A stretch of DNA of 64,000 bases from Desulfacinum infernum DSM 9756. GTDB lineage: Bacteria; Desulfobacterota; Syntrophobacteria; Syntrophobacterales; DSM-9756. The stretch is taken from contig NZ_FQVB01000009.1 of the NCBI RefSeq assembly GCF_900129305.1, forward strand, positions 1 through 64,000. Direction: 5' to 3'. Made by a program: the position numbers and the translations under genes. Positions 25,715 to 34,271 of the stretch are shown here, piece by piece. How positions within the stretch are numbered: the first letter of the stretch is position 1; every line of letters starts with the position of its first letter. A model generated the notes under the pieces. That model saw only the letters and a list, made by a program, of their open reading frames with translations. It searched no databases and was not told the origin of the DNA.

Positions 25715-26854
25715 ATGAACGACGGCGTGCTCATGGAACGACGGAAGTTTCTCCAACTGGGTCTCATGGCGGGAGGAATGGCGGTACTGCATGCGGCACT
25801 GCCCAGGGTCTCGTCGGCGCAAATCAGGACGGTCACCCTGGAAGAATGCCTGAATCTCAGCCCGCTGGACATGGCCCAACGATCGGAAATGGTCCTGCAA
25901 TCGTGGAACACGCTTCGACAGGCTGTTTCGGAAATCCGAGACGCCTCTCTTCGACAGGCTGTTTTCGAAATTCTGGACAATCCGGCTCCCACTTTTATCG
26001 AACCACTGAGCTCGGAAAAGGACCGCAAAGAGGTCTACCGGCGGCTGCAGGCGGAAGGGGCGGTGGATGAGATCCCCTTCGACCAGTTTCTTCCTCCCGT
26101 GGACGATCCCCGTCAATCCCCATGGCCCTTCCTGGCGGCGCCGGGAAGCGGCTACCAGAGCCATCATGCCTACCCGGGCGGGCTCGTTACCCACACGGCG
26201 CTCAACACCATGGTGTCTCTCAGCCTCTATGAACACTACAAGACGGTCTACGATTTTCAGCTGGACCGGGATGTGGTGATCGCTTCCCAGGTGCTCCACG
26301 ATCTGCACAAACCATGGGTTTTTCAATGGCAGGAAGACGGCCGATCCCGCGCGGAGCGAAAACTGGCCGGCACCGGCGAACACCACCCGTACAGCGTTGC
26401 CGAAAGCCTCCATCGCGGCCTTCCTGCCGAGGTGTGTGTGGCCCAGGCCTGTGCGCACAACCACCCGGGCTTTCCAAAAGATGAAGAAGGGCCGGTGCGC
26501 TGGCTCAAAGCCGCTGCAGCCCTCACCGGGAAGGATCCCGTGAGGGCGGACCTGCTGGATTCAGACGGCAAAACGCTGCCCCTGCCGCGGCGGATGGAAA
26601 ACTTCGTCTGCCACCTGGGAGACCACGACTGGGTGCTGACCGTGCCGGCCGCCAAGTGGGTGATTGAAGAAATGAAGGGAATCGCCGTGAAAGACTACGG
26701 CCTGTCGGAGGCGGACCTCAAGGGGCGTCGGTTCCATCAGCTGAGAAATTATGTCTTTTCCCAGGCGTCCATCATGACGCTTTACCACGTGCTGAGCACG
26801 CGCGGTTCCGATGCGCTTTCCCACACGGTGCGGTCCATCGTGATTCCCGCTTGA
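25715..26854 (+). CDS. Tat-exported HD-domain metal-dependent phosphohydrolase-like protein
   Basis: A 379-aa protein with a twin-arginine signal: MERRKFLQLGLMAGGMAVL, cleavage likely near VSSAQ. The mature part carries an HD-type metal site: QSHHAYPGGLVTHTALN, VLHDLHKPW, GTGEHHPYSVAE and ACAHNHPGF. HD hydrolases usually act on nucleotides or nucleic acids in the cytoplasm, so export in folded form is unusual. Residues about 67-90 contain a 12-residue tandem duplication (LRQAVSEIRDAS, LRQAVFEILDNP). ATG 25715 has GGAGGT upstream. Phosphatase genes flank it, suggesting periplasmic phosphoester breakdown, but the substrate is unknown. Confidence 0.75.
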   Translation: MNDGVLMERRKFLQLGLMAGGMAVLHAALPRVSSAQIRTVTLEECLNLSPLDMAQRSEMVLQSWNTLRQAVSEIRDASLRQAVFEILDNPAPTFIEPLSSEKDRKEVYRRLQAEGAVDEIPFDQFLPPVDDPRQSPWPFLAAPGSGYQSHHAYPGGLVTHTALNTMVSLSLYEHYKTVYDFQLDRDVVIASQVLHDLHKPWVFQWQEDGRSRAERKLAGTGEHHPYSVAESLHRGLPAEVCVAQACAHNHPGFPKDEEGPVRWLKAAAALTGKDPVRADLLDSDGKTLPLPRRMENFVCHLGDHDWVLTVPAAKWVIEEMKGIAVKDYGLSEADLKGRRFHQLRNYVFSQASIMTLYHVLSTRGSDALSHTVRSIVIPA

Positions 26855-26925
26855 AAAGGTCCGAGAGGCGGTTGCATTTGGGCGGATTTCCAGGGATAGA
26901 TCAGAAAAGACCAAGGAGGAGCAAG

Positions 26926-28431
26926 ATGCGGTCGGAAATGGCAAAATCAAGGAAAGTCTTCAGGGCGATGGTCCTTCTGGGGCTCGTAGCCCTGTCGGCC
27001 CTGCAGCCCCATGGCGGGCTGTGGGCGGCGGAAGGCTACTCCCAAACGGCCAAGTACATTTTCTACTTCATCGGAGACGGTATGGGCATTCCGCAGCGTG
27101 CCGCCGCATCGGCTTATGCCGGAAAGCCCCTCACCGTGGACACATTTCCGGCCCAGGGGGTGACCACCACCGCTGCTGCCGACCGCTTCATCACAGATTC
27201 GGCGGCGGCGGGCACCGCCATGGCGTCGGGAACCAAGACCAAGATCGGCTTCGTGGGTCTGGACCCCGACCTGAGGCCTGTCAAGACCGTAGCCGAGATG
27301 GCCAAAGAGCAGGGAAAGAAGGTGGGCATCGTTTCCAGCGTGAGCATCGATCATGCCACGCCGGCGGCCTTCTATGCCCACGTTCCATCCCGGAGCATGT
27401 ACCATGAAATCGGCATGGCCTTGGTGAAAAGCGGTTTCGATTTCTTCGGTGGCGGCGGTTTCAAGGATCCCGAGGGCAAGAAGTCCAAGGCGCCGCAGGG
27501 CAACGTGCGGGAGGCAGCCCGTGCGGCCGGCTACACCCTGGTGGACAACAGGCGGGACTTCATGGCCCTGAAGGCTTCTCCAGGGCTCAAGGTGATCGCC
27601 GTCAACCCCTGGCTCCAGGACAGTGCCGCCCTGCCCTACGAAATCGACCGAAGGCCCGAAGACATCTCGCTGGCCGAATTCACCGCAAAGGCCGTGGAAC
27701 TTCTCGATAACCCGCAGGGGTTTTTCCTCATGGTGGAAGGCGGCAAGATCGACTGGGCCTGCCATGCCAACGATGCCGTGGCCGCCATCCAGGACACACT
27801 GGCGTTCGACGAGGCCGTGCGGGTGGCTTTGCGCTTCTACGAAAAACATCCCCGGGAGACGCTCATCGTGGTGACGGGGGATCATGAATGCGGCGGACTC
27901 ACCTTGGGCTTTGCCGGAACCAAGTACGAGACGGAATTCAACATGCTGAAGCACCAGAAGGTGTCCTTCCAGAAATTCAGCGACCAGGTGTTGAAGGAGT
28001 TCCGGAAGCAATGCGGCGACCGCTGCGATTTTGAGAAGATCAAGCCCGTTATCACCGCCCATTTCGGATTGAAGTTCACCGGGGATCCCCAAACGGACCC
28101 GCTTATGGTCAAACCCTACCAGGAAGCCATGCTTCGGGAGGCCTTTGAACGGTCCATGGCGGCCGAGCGGGTCAAGTCGGACGATCCCCAAACCTACCTT
28201 CTCTACGGGGATTACGACTCGCTCACCGTGACCATCACCCACGTGCTCGACAACAACGCAGGACTTGCCTGGACGTCGTTCAAGCACACGGGGGCGCCCG
28301 TCACCACGTCGGCCCTCGGGGTGGGGGCGGAGCTCTTCAACGGCTATTATGACAACACGGATTTGGCCAAAAAGATCATGTCCGTCATGGGCCTGGCGCC
28401 CAAGGTGGTCCAGATGGCCGACGCGGCCTGA
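26926..28431 (+). CDS. phoA: Alkaline phosphatase (PhoA type)
   Basis: Periplasmic phosphomonoesterase releasing phosphate from organic esters. The 501-aa precursor has a signal peptide (KSRKVFRAMVLLGLVALSAL, cleavage after WAA). It shows YFIGDGMGIPQ (metal-binding Asp), ITDSAAAGTAMASG (nucleophile Ser), VEGGKIDWACHAND and VVTGDHECGG (metal ligands), and FKHTGAPV near the end. ATG 26926 follows AAGGAGG. It ends at a strong intrinsic terminator and probably forms a unit with the HD gene 71 bp upstream. No clear Pho box was found, so phosphate control is assumed only from function. Confidence 0.93.
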   Translation: MRSEMAKSRKVFRAMVLLGLVALSALQPHGGLWAAEGYSQTAKYIFYFIGDGMGIPQRAAASAYAGKPLTVDTFPAQGVTTTAAADRFITDSAAAGTAMASGTKTKIGFVGLDPDLRPVKTVAEMAKEQGKKVGIVSSVSIDHATPAAFYAHVPSRSMYHEIGMALVKSGFDFFGGGGFKDPEGKKSKAPQGNVREAARAAGYTLVDNRRDFMALKASPGLKVIAVNPWLQDSAALPYEIDRRPEDISLAEFTAKAVELLDNPQGFFLMVEGGKIDWACHANDAVAAIQDTLAFDEAVRVALRFYEKHPRETLIVVTGDHECGGLTLGFAGTKYETEFNMLKHQKVSFQKFSDQVLKEFRKQCGDRCDFEKIKPVITAHFGLKFTGDPQTDPLMVKPYQEAMLREAFERSMAAERVKSDDPQTYLLYGDYDSLTVTITHVLDNNAGLAWTSFKHTGAPVTTSALGVGAELFNGYYDNTDLAKKIMSVMGLAPKVVQMADAA

Positions 28432-28464
28432 TCTTTTCCTCGCGCCATGTGCACCGCAAGGCAG

Positions 28465-28500
28465 CGGAGACGGCCGGGGCCGTCTCCGCGCGTCTTTCTT
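28465..28500 (+). terminator. Intrinsic terminator after phoA
   Basis: CGGAGACGGCC (28465-28475) pairs with GGCCGTCTCCG (28478-28488), giving a long GC stem, then a T-rich tail GCGTCTTTCTTC. It lies 33 bp after the phoA stop. Confidence 0.75.
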
Positions 28501-28517
28501 CGGAAAAAGGAGCTTCT

Positions 28518-29744
28518 ATGGGCGGCCCTTGGAGACGTCGGCTGGCGGGCTTTTGCGCCATCGTCTGCCTCACGGCGGCTTGTTTTTTCTTTCCGTCGTC
28601 CTACGGCGATCGCGTGGACGACCGGGCCGTTCGCTGCACCGGCCGGGTCGTTGCCGTGGATGATTCACAGGTTTACCAGTTCGGATTGATTCGAAAGGGA
28701 TCCCAGCTGCTTTCGCTCCGGATCGAAGACGGCCCCTTCGAAGGCAGGCGGGTGGAAGCCGGGAACCAGCTGCTGGGGCGAATGGACATCGACAAGGTCT
28801 TTCGGCCCGGCGACCGAGCTTTGGTGGTCTTGTCTCTGAATCCCAAAGGGGAGATCGTCTTTGCCGCCGCCCAGGACCATTGGCGCATCGGATGGGAAGT
28901 CGGCCTGCTGGGTCTCTTTTGTCTTTTGCTCCTATTGTTTGCCGGCTGGACGGGGGCCAAGGCCGTCGGGTCCTTTCTCTTTTCGGCCGTCTTCATCTGG
29001 AGGGTCCTGATCCCCGCCTTCCTGGAAGGTTGGGACCCCGTGCCCGTGGCCCTGGCCGGTACGTCGCTCCTTACCGGAGTGATCATCTTCATGGTCGCGG
29101 GATTCACCTGGCGCGGCTTGACGGCCTTTCTGGGAGCCATGCTGGGGGTGATCACCAGCTGCGCCCTCGCCATGGTCTTCGTGCCGCTTTTTCACACCAA
29201 CGGGGCGGTGCTTCCCTTTTCGGAAACCATGCTGTATGCGGGATACGCCCATTTGAGTCTGCCGCGTCTTTTCACGGCGGCCATTTTCGTGGCGGCCTCC
29301 GGGGCCCTCATGGACCTGGCCATGGATGTGGCCGCGGCCATGGAGGAGGTGGCGCGCGCCCGGCCGGACTATTCCTTCTCCCGGCTTCTGTCCAGCGGGC
29401 TTCAGGTGGGCCGGGCCGTGGTGGGCACCATGACCACCACGCTGCTGCTGGCCTACTCCGGCGGTTACATGACGCTGCTGATGGCCTTCATGGCCCAGGG
29501 AGTGCCGGTGCTCAACCTCATGAACCACGTGTATGTGGCTTCGGAAATCCTGAAGACCCTGGTGGGAAGCTTCGGTCTGGTGACCGTGGCGCCCTTCACG
29601 GCCGTTGCCGGCGCGTTCATCTACGGGCGGGTAAGGCTTTCCAGCACTCCGGCTCCGCGGCGCTCGGGGGCTGGAAATGCGGTGATCGAGAGCCGTGCCT
29701 CGACGGTCTCATCAGGCGGCTTCAAGGGTTCGGTGATTTCCTGA
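28518..29744 (+). CDS. YibE/F-like multi-pass membrane protein
   Basis: A 408-aa membrane protein resembling the YibE/YibF family. A signal-like helix is followed by an extracytoplasmic beta domain of about 90 residues (GRVVAVDDSQVYQ...). Roughly seven membrane helices come next, including GWEVGLLGLFCLLLLLFAGW, LAGTSLLTGVIIFMVAGFTW and YAHLSLPRLFTAAIFVAASG with the conserved ALMDLAMDVAAAM. The family is widespread and functionally unclear. ATG 28518 has AAAAAGGAG upstream. The last 35 residues are polar. Its stop is convergent with, and slightly overlaps, the OlsF-like gene. Confidence 0.85.
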   Translation: MGGPWRRRLAGFCAIVCLTAACFFFPSSYGDRVDDRAVRCTGRVVAVDDSQVYQFGLIRKGSQLLSLRIEDGPFEGRRVEAGNQLLGRMDIDKVFRPGDRALVVLSLNPKGEIVFAAAQDHWRIGWEVGLLGLFCLLLLLFAGWTGAKAVGSFLFSAVFIWRVLIPAFLEGWDPVPVALAGTSLLTGVIIFMVAGFTWRGLTAFLGAMLGVITSCALAMVFVPLFHTNGAVLPFSETMLYAGYAHLSLPRLFTAAIFVAASGALMDLAMDVAAAMEEVARARPDYSFSRLLSSGLQVGRAVVGTMTTTLLLAYSGGYMTLLMAFMAQGVPVLNLMNHVYVASEILKTLVGSFGLVTVAPFTAVAGAFIYGRVRLSSTPAPRRSGAGNAVIESRASTVSSGGFKGSVIS

Positions 29745-31544
29745 GTGGAAGGCCAGGTAGGACTGCGCCGCTTCTCTTCCCATGGTTTTCTCCAGAAGTT
29801 TGGGATCCATCCGGGTGAGATCCACCAAGACCAGGGCGTCCAGCGCGTTGGAAAAGCGCGGGTCCTCGTTGAAACCCAGCACCGTTGCGCCAACCTTCAG
29901 GTAGTGCCTCAGCAGGACCGGCAGGGATCGTTTCCGGTTTTCCAGGTCGGCCACCAGTTCCGAGAAAAGGTCGACGTTCCTCAGTCCGCGGCACAGGAGG
30001 CCGGTGTCCCAGGGCGGCGAAGGGTGGAGGCGCGGCGGCCTCCGGGGCCGAACCCAGCGCCCCAGTTCCCTGGAGAAATAGTGGGCCTGGAGCACCGAAC
30101 GGATCAGGTGGCGGGAGAGGACGTGATAGTCGTCGCTGATGCTCACCGGGCCGATGAGGTTCGTGTAGATGCGCCGTCGGGCCACATACCGGCCGATCCC
30201 TTTCCATAAGAGCCACAAGGGTGCGTAGGCCTTTTGGTATTCCGGGCGCACGAAGGATCGGCCCAGTTCGAGACTTGCCGGCAAAAGGCGGCGAATGCCC
30301 CGCCCGTACCTGAAAAGCGTATGGGTGTAGAGGCCCGAAACCCCGAACTGGTTGAGGATCTGATCGGCCCTTCCGATCCGGTACGCCCCCACCACTTCCC
30401 GGTTGATCTCGTGCCAGACGAAGAGGTGTAGATAATAGAGATCGAAGCGGTCCAGATCCATGGATCTGCCGGTCCCCTCCCCCTCATTCCGGAAGGCGAT
30501 TTCCCGCAAGCGCCCGATTTCCCTCAACACGTGGGGGATCCGCTCGGCGGCGGTGCAGTAGACCCTGTAAGGACCGGACTGGAGAAGGCAATCTGCATCG
30601 GGCAAGCGCCGCACGTCCCGCTCAAGGAGCTCCACCGGCGGGGCGGGAGCCACGGGAGATCCCGGGGGGCGAGGCGGCGAAAGAGCGACATGGGTGCCGA
30701 AAGACTTTCGGGTGCGCGGGGGCCCGCCGGGGTGTCCGCCCAAGCCCAGTGCATAGGTTCGGGCTCGGAGGTACTCCGCCGCATGGCGCGCCTCTGCGGG
30801 TGGAGGGGGATCCCGAAACGCCACGGGTTTTCCCACGGTCACGCACACCGTCGTCCCGTTCTTGTTCAGCAACTCCCGGGGCAACAAGAGGGTGCGGAGG
30901 CCCGGGTGGACAAGCCCCAGAAGCTGAAACAGCAGACTGTTTCGCCCTTCGAAGTGGACCGGAACCACGGGGCATCGGCTCCGGAAGGCCAGGCGGGCCA
31001 CGGCTGGCTTCCACGGGGGGTCCATGATGCGCCTTCGCCGCACATGCATGTGGGAAACGGTGCCCGCGGGAAAAACCACCAGGGCGCCTCCGGATTCCAG
31101 CCATTTCAGGCATCGACGAAGCGGCCGGACGTTTCTTTCGGCGGATCCCTTCCGTCCGAAAGGATCCACTCCGATCACCAGCTGCCGCACTTCCGGGATT
31201 CTTTCCAAAAGCCAATTGGCCAAGATTTTCACGTCGGGGCGGATGCCGAGCAGGATGCGGGCCAGGATGAGCCCTTCCAGGCCCCCGAAAGGATGGTTGG
31301 CCGCCACGATCACCGCCCCCTCACGGGGAACGGCGTCCATCATTCCGCGCATGCGGACCCGAACCTGGAGGGCCCGGAGGGAACCGTCCAGGAATCCTTC
31401 CAGATCTGCGGTGGTTGCCACGGACCGATAAACTTCTTGCAGTTGATCCAAAGCGGCGATTTTCCCAAGCGGCTTGAACAGCCGGAGGCGGCGCACCGGG
31501 TCGGTGCCGCCTTGCACAAAAAGCCATGGCCCTTTCTCCTTCAT
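29712..31544 (-). CDS. OlsF-like bifunctional ornithine-lipid synthase (PlsC-type plus GNAT-type acyltransferases)
   Basis: A 610-aa two-domain protein. Residues about 55-270 form a PlsC/hemolysin-type acyltransferase with VIVAANHPFGGLEGL (the HPFGG variant of the HX4D motif) and VVFPAGTVSHM. Residues about 290-610 form an OlsB-like GNAT with DLYYLHLFVWHEINREVVGAYR, ELGRSFVRPEYQ and SDDYHVLSRHLI. This matches OlsF, in which the C-terminal part makes the 3-hydroxyacyl amide on ornithine and the N-terminal part adds the second acyl chain. Such lipids replace phospholipids under phosphate limitation, fitting the nearby phosphorus genes. ATG 31544 follows GAAAGGAG. It lies 25 bp after the PHP-glycosyltransferase. 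Confidence 0.78.
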   Translation of the reverse strand: MKEKGPWLFVQGGTDPVRRLRLFKPLGKIAALDQLQEVYRSVATTADLEGFLDGSLRALQVRVRMRGMMDAVPREGAVIVAANHPFGGLEGLILARILLGIRPDVKILANWLLERIPEVRQLVIGVDPFGRKGSAERNVRPLRRCLKWLESGGALVVFPAGTVSHMHVRRRRIMDPPWKPAVARLAFRSRCPVVPVHFEGRNSLLFQLLGLVHPGLRTLLLPRELLNKNGTTVCVTVGKPVAFRDPPPPAEARHAAEYLRARTYALGLGGHPGGPPRTRKSFGTHVALSPPRPPGSPVAPAPPVELLERDVRRLPDADCLLQSGPYRVYCTAAERIPHVLREIGRLREIAFRNEGEGTGRSMDLDRFDLYYLHLFVWHEINREVVGAYRIGRADQILNQFGVSGLYTHTLFRYGRGIRRLLPASLELGRSFVRPEYQKAYAPLWLLWKGIGRYVARRRIYTNLIGPVSISDDYHVLSRHLIRSVLQAHYFSRELGRWVRPRRPPRLHPSPPWDTGLLCRGLRNVDLFSELVADLENRKRSLPVLLRHYLKVGATVLGFNEDPRFSNALDALVLVDLTRMDPKLLEKTMGREAAQSYLAFHSGNHRTLEAA

Positions 31545-31569
31545 GGCGAGGCTCCTTTCCGTTCTCTTC

Positions 31570-34041
31570 TCACACGGCTTTGCGCAGAGGGGTCTCGTCG
31601 TCTCCGTCTTCGCGAAAGGCTCCCTCGTAGAGCCGCCACGTGGCCAGGAAGGCCTCCCTGAAAGACCGTTTTTCCATGAGGGTACGGGCTTTCCTCCCCA
31701 TTTCACGGCGCGTTTCAGGACGGCTGCTCATCCATGCCAGGGCCTGCAGCAGACTGTCTTCGTCCCCGGCCCGGAAGATGAGGCCGGTTGTCCCATCGAT
31801 CACGTTTTCCCGGGGACCGCCCTGGTCGCTCACCACAGCGGGAAGGGCCGAGGCCTGGGCTTCCAGAACCGCGTTGCCGAAGGTGTCCGTGGTGCTGGGA
31901 AAAACGAAAAAGTCGCAGGATGCGTAGGCCTCGGAGAGGTCCTTGCCGGAGAGATAACCGGTGAAGACAGCGGGGGTTCCCCGAAGGGCCCGTTCCATTT
32001 GCTCACGGTAGGGGCCGTCGCCCACCACCACCAGGGCCGTTTCCGGGTGCATGGCGAGAAGCCGCCTGTAGGCACGGCACAAGATATCCAGGTCCTTTTC
32101 CTTGGACACGCGGCCCACGTAGAGGGCCGCCGTCTTCCCGTCCAATCCGTGCTCCAGGCGAAAACGCTCCGAGGCATTGTGAGGATGGAATTGTTCCGTG
32201 TCCACTCCGCGGGGATAGGTCCGGATCTTTTCCCGGGGAAGGCCGTGGCGCATGAGCTCGCGACCGGTGGCGACGGAGGGCACATAGATGTAATCCATTT
32301 GATTATAGTACCAGATCATGTAGTGCCAGGTGGCCGCCTCCAGGCCTTCATCGCCGGTCAGGCGCTTCACGTACTGGGGAAACGCCGTGTGGTAGGTGGC
32401 CGCGATGGGAAGGGAAAGAATGCGGGCCGCGGCCAGGGCGGCCAGGCCCATGGGTCCCGGGGTGGCGGAATGGATCTGCGTGAAGCCCCTCTCGTAGCAG
32501 GCGGCCAGAATGGGAAGGAAAGGCGGGATGTTGAGGGACAATTCCGGATATTCGGGCAGTTGATACCTGCCCACGGGCCGGAAGTTCACCACTCCTTCGG
32601 GCAGCTCCAGGTCCGTCTCCTCCGCCGTGAAGAGCGTCAGACGATGCCCCAAGTCCCGGGCTGTGTGGAGCTGCTGGAGGAGCGTTTTGGCCACCCCGTT
32701 CACGTCCCGCACCGTGTCCGTAAAGTGGACCACGGAGAAGCTCCCCGCGGACGGTTCGACACCCCTGGGAAGATGGTGACGTCGGGAAATCTCCAATGCC
32801 AGGACCTTGTCCTTGGTGAAGTGCGAATAGGCCACGAAGTAAGGGGCCAGCAAGCTGTAGAGAGCCCCGGCTGAACCCAGGCTGCCGAAGGTGTCGAACA
32901 GATTGGCGCCCCGCAGGTGCCGGCCGGCTCGATCCACCAGGTGAACCAGGAGGGAGTCGGCCACTTGGCCCACGAATTGGTGCCAGATCTTCTCCGCCTT
33001 GGAAGCGGAAGGGCTCCGGGGGGCATGGACCACGGCCGTGAATCGCGCGTCTTTGGACACCAGGCACTGGGAGGTTCTCCAGAAGGCCTTTACGGGGGGA
33101 AGCTCTTCTTCCGGGGTGGAGCTCCCCCATCGACGGCGCGCGGCCCGGGCCAGGTCGTAGACTCTCGAGGGCCAGGACGCCGATGTTTCTTCCCGGTTCA
33201 CGTCCAGGACCTTTTCCAGAAACCGGAACAGCACGTCCTTGTGCATGTGACGGTCCAGGCGGAACCTTTCGCGATAATACTGGTAAGCGATGGCATAGAG
33301 ATTGTGGGCCATGGCGAGGGGCGTGGCCGGGGTGCCCCCGGTCTGTGCGTGCCCGGCGGCGACCCCTGCCAGGAAGGAGCGCACGTCCCGCGCCTGGGAC
33401 ACCCGGGTCCAGGCGCGGGCGATGTTAAGGGAGCTGTGGTCGTCCGAACCGGCGATCACCACTTTCTTCTCGGGCTCGGTGCCCATGGGAAGGATCCTGT
33501 GCGTTTCCGCCAGCCGAAAGAGGTGAGCCCTTTCGAGCCGTTTGAGGACCGCGCCCAGGACCTGGTTTTGGAAGTCGTTTCGGGCGCCGTTGAGCTCGAA
33601 GACCTGGAAAAGCAGGAGCATCTTTTCGAAGTGCTCCACGGTGAGCTTGTCGTTGATGCCGTAGAGGGGATGGGCCACGGCGTGGAGGATGTTTTGCTCG
33701 TTCAGGAAGGAAACCAGCTCATGGATGTTTTCCCTTACTTTCTGGATGTCCCGGTGCTGGTCCTCCGAAATGTCGTAGGCCAGCACATGCACCTTGCACC
33801 CGTCTTTGGGAAAATAGGTGGTGATTTCCTCACTGATGAATACATCGGGCAGATGGGCGATCTCCAGGGCGCCCCGGATGGTGTTGTGGTCCGTCAACGT
33901 GACCAGGTCCATGCCGTGTGCCTTTGCGATGCGATACACCTCGGCCGGCTCGGTGAAGCTTTCCGGACAGCCGATCTTTTGCAGGATCCACTGGGACGGC
34001 CGGGTGGAAAATCGGGAATGGACATGCAGGTCTGCTTTCAT
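31570..34041 (-). CDS. PHP-domain / GT4 glycosyltransferase fusion protein
   Basis: An 823-aa fusion. The N-terminal PHP phosphoesterase domain has KADLHVHSRFS, VTLTDHNT, HAVAHPLYG and AGSDDHSS, covering the usual metal ligands. A linker of about 170 residues follows. The C-terminal GT4 glycosyltransferase contains VVHFTDTVRDVNGVAKTL, IHSATPGPMGLAAL, YVGRVSKEKDLDIL and FVFPSTTDTFGNAVLEAQ with the EX7E-type motif. ATG 34041 follows GAGGGAGACAG. It is probably transcribed with the OlsF-like gene, suggesting a role in envelope lipid glycosylation. The acceptor sugar and lipid are unknown. Confidence 0.83.
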   Translation of the reverse strand: MKADLHVHSRFSTRPSQWILQKIGCPESFTEPAEVYRIAKAHGMDLVTLTDHNTIRGALEIAHLPDVFISEEITTYFPKDGCKVHVLAYDISEDQHRDIQKVRENIHELVSFLNEQNILHAVAHPLYGINDKLTVEHFEKMLLLFQVFELNGARNDFQNQVLGAVLKRLERAHLFRLAETHRILPMGTEPEKKVVIAGSDDHSSLNIARAWTRVSQARDVRSFLAGVAAGHAQTGGTPATPLAMAHNLYAIAYQYYRERFRLDRHMHKDVLFRFLEKVLDVNREETSASWPSRVYDLARAARRRWGSSTPEEELPPVKAFWRTSQCLVSKDARFTAVVHAPRSPSASKAEKIWHQFVGQVADSLLVHLVDRAGRHLRGANLFDTFGSLGSAGALYSLLAPYFVAYSHFTKDKVLALEISRRHHLPRGVEPSAGSFSVVHFTDTVRDVNGVAKTLLQQLHTARDLGHRLTLFTAEETDLELPEGVVNFRPVGRYQLPEYPELSLNIPPFLPILAACYERGFTQIHSATPGPMGLAALAAARILSLPIAATYHTAFPQYVKRLTGDEGLEAATWHYMIWYYNQMDYIYVPSVATGRELMRHGLPREKIRTYPRGVDTEQFHPHNASERFRLEHGLDGKTAALYVGRVSKEKDLDILCRAYRRLLAMHPETALVVVGDGPYREQMERALRGTPAVFTGYLSGKDLSEAYASCDFFVFPSTTDTFGNAVLEAQASALPAVVSDQGGPRENVIDGTTGLIFRAGDEDSLLQALAWMSSRPETRREMGRKARTLMEKRSFREAFLATWRLYEGAFREDGDDETPLRKAV

Positions 34042-34271
34042 CTGTCTCCCTCGCTTGCCTGGGTTTCTGGACTCAAGGGATTGTGAGGGCGGCGTGTTGC
34101 CGTTTCGTCTCGCTTCGGTGACGATTTGGTGGTCGAAAGGATCGGCTTTTTGGGCTATCAATCAACGATTATGTGGTGTCTATCCGGGACGGATGTCCGA
34201 GCTGCGCGCGGCTCATTTCCGCCGACGTTCAATGGCGGTTCCCTTTCACATCAACCCGCAAGGAGAGATAC

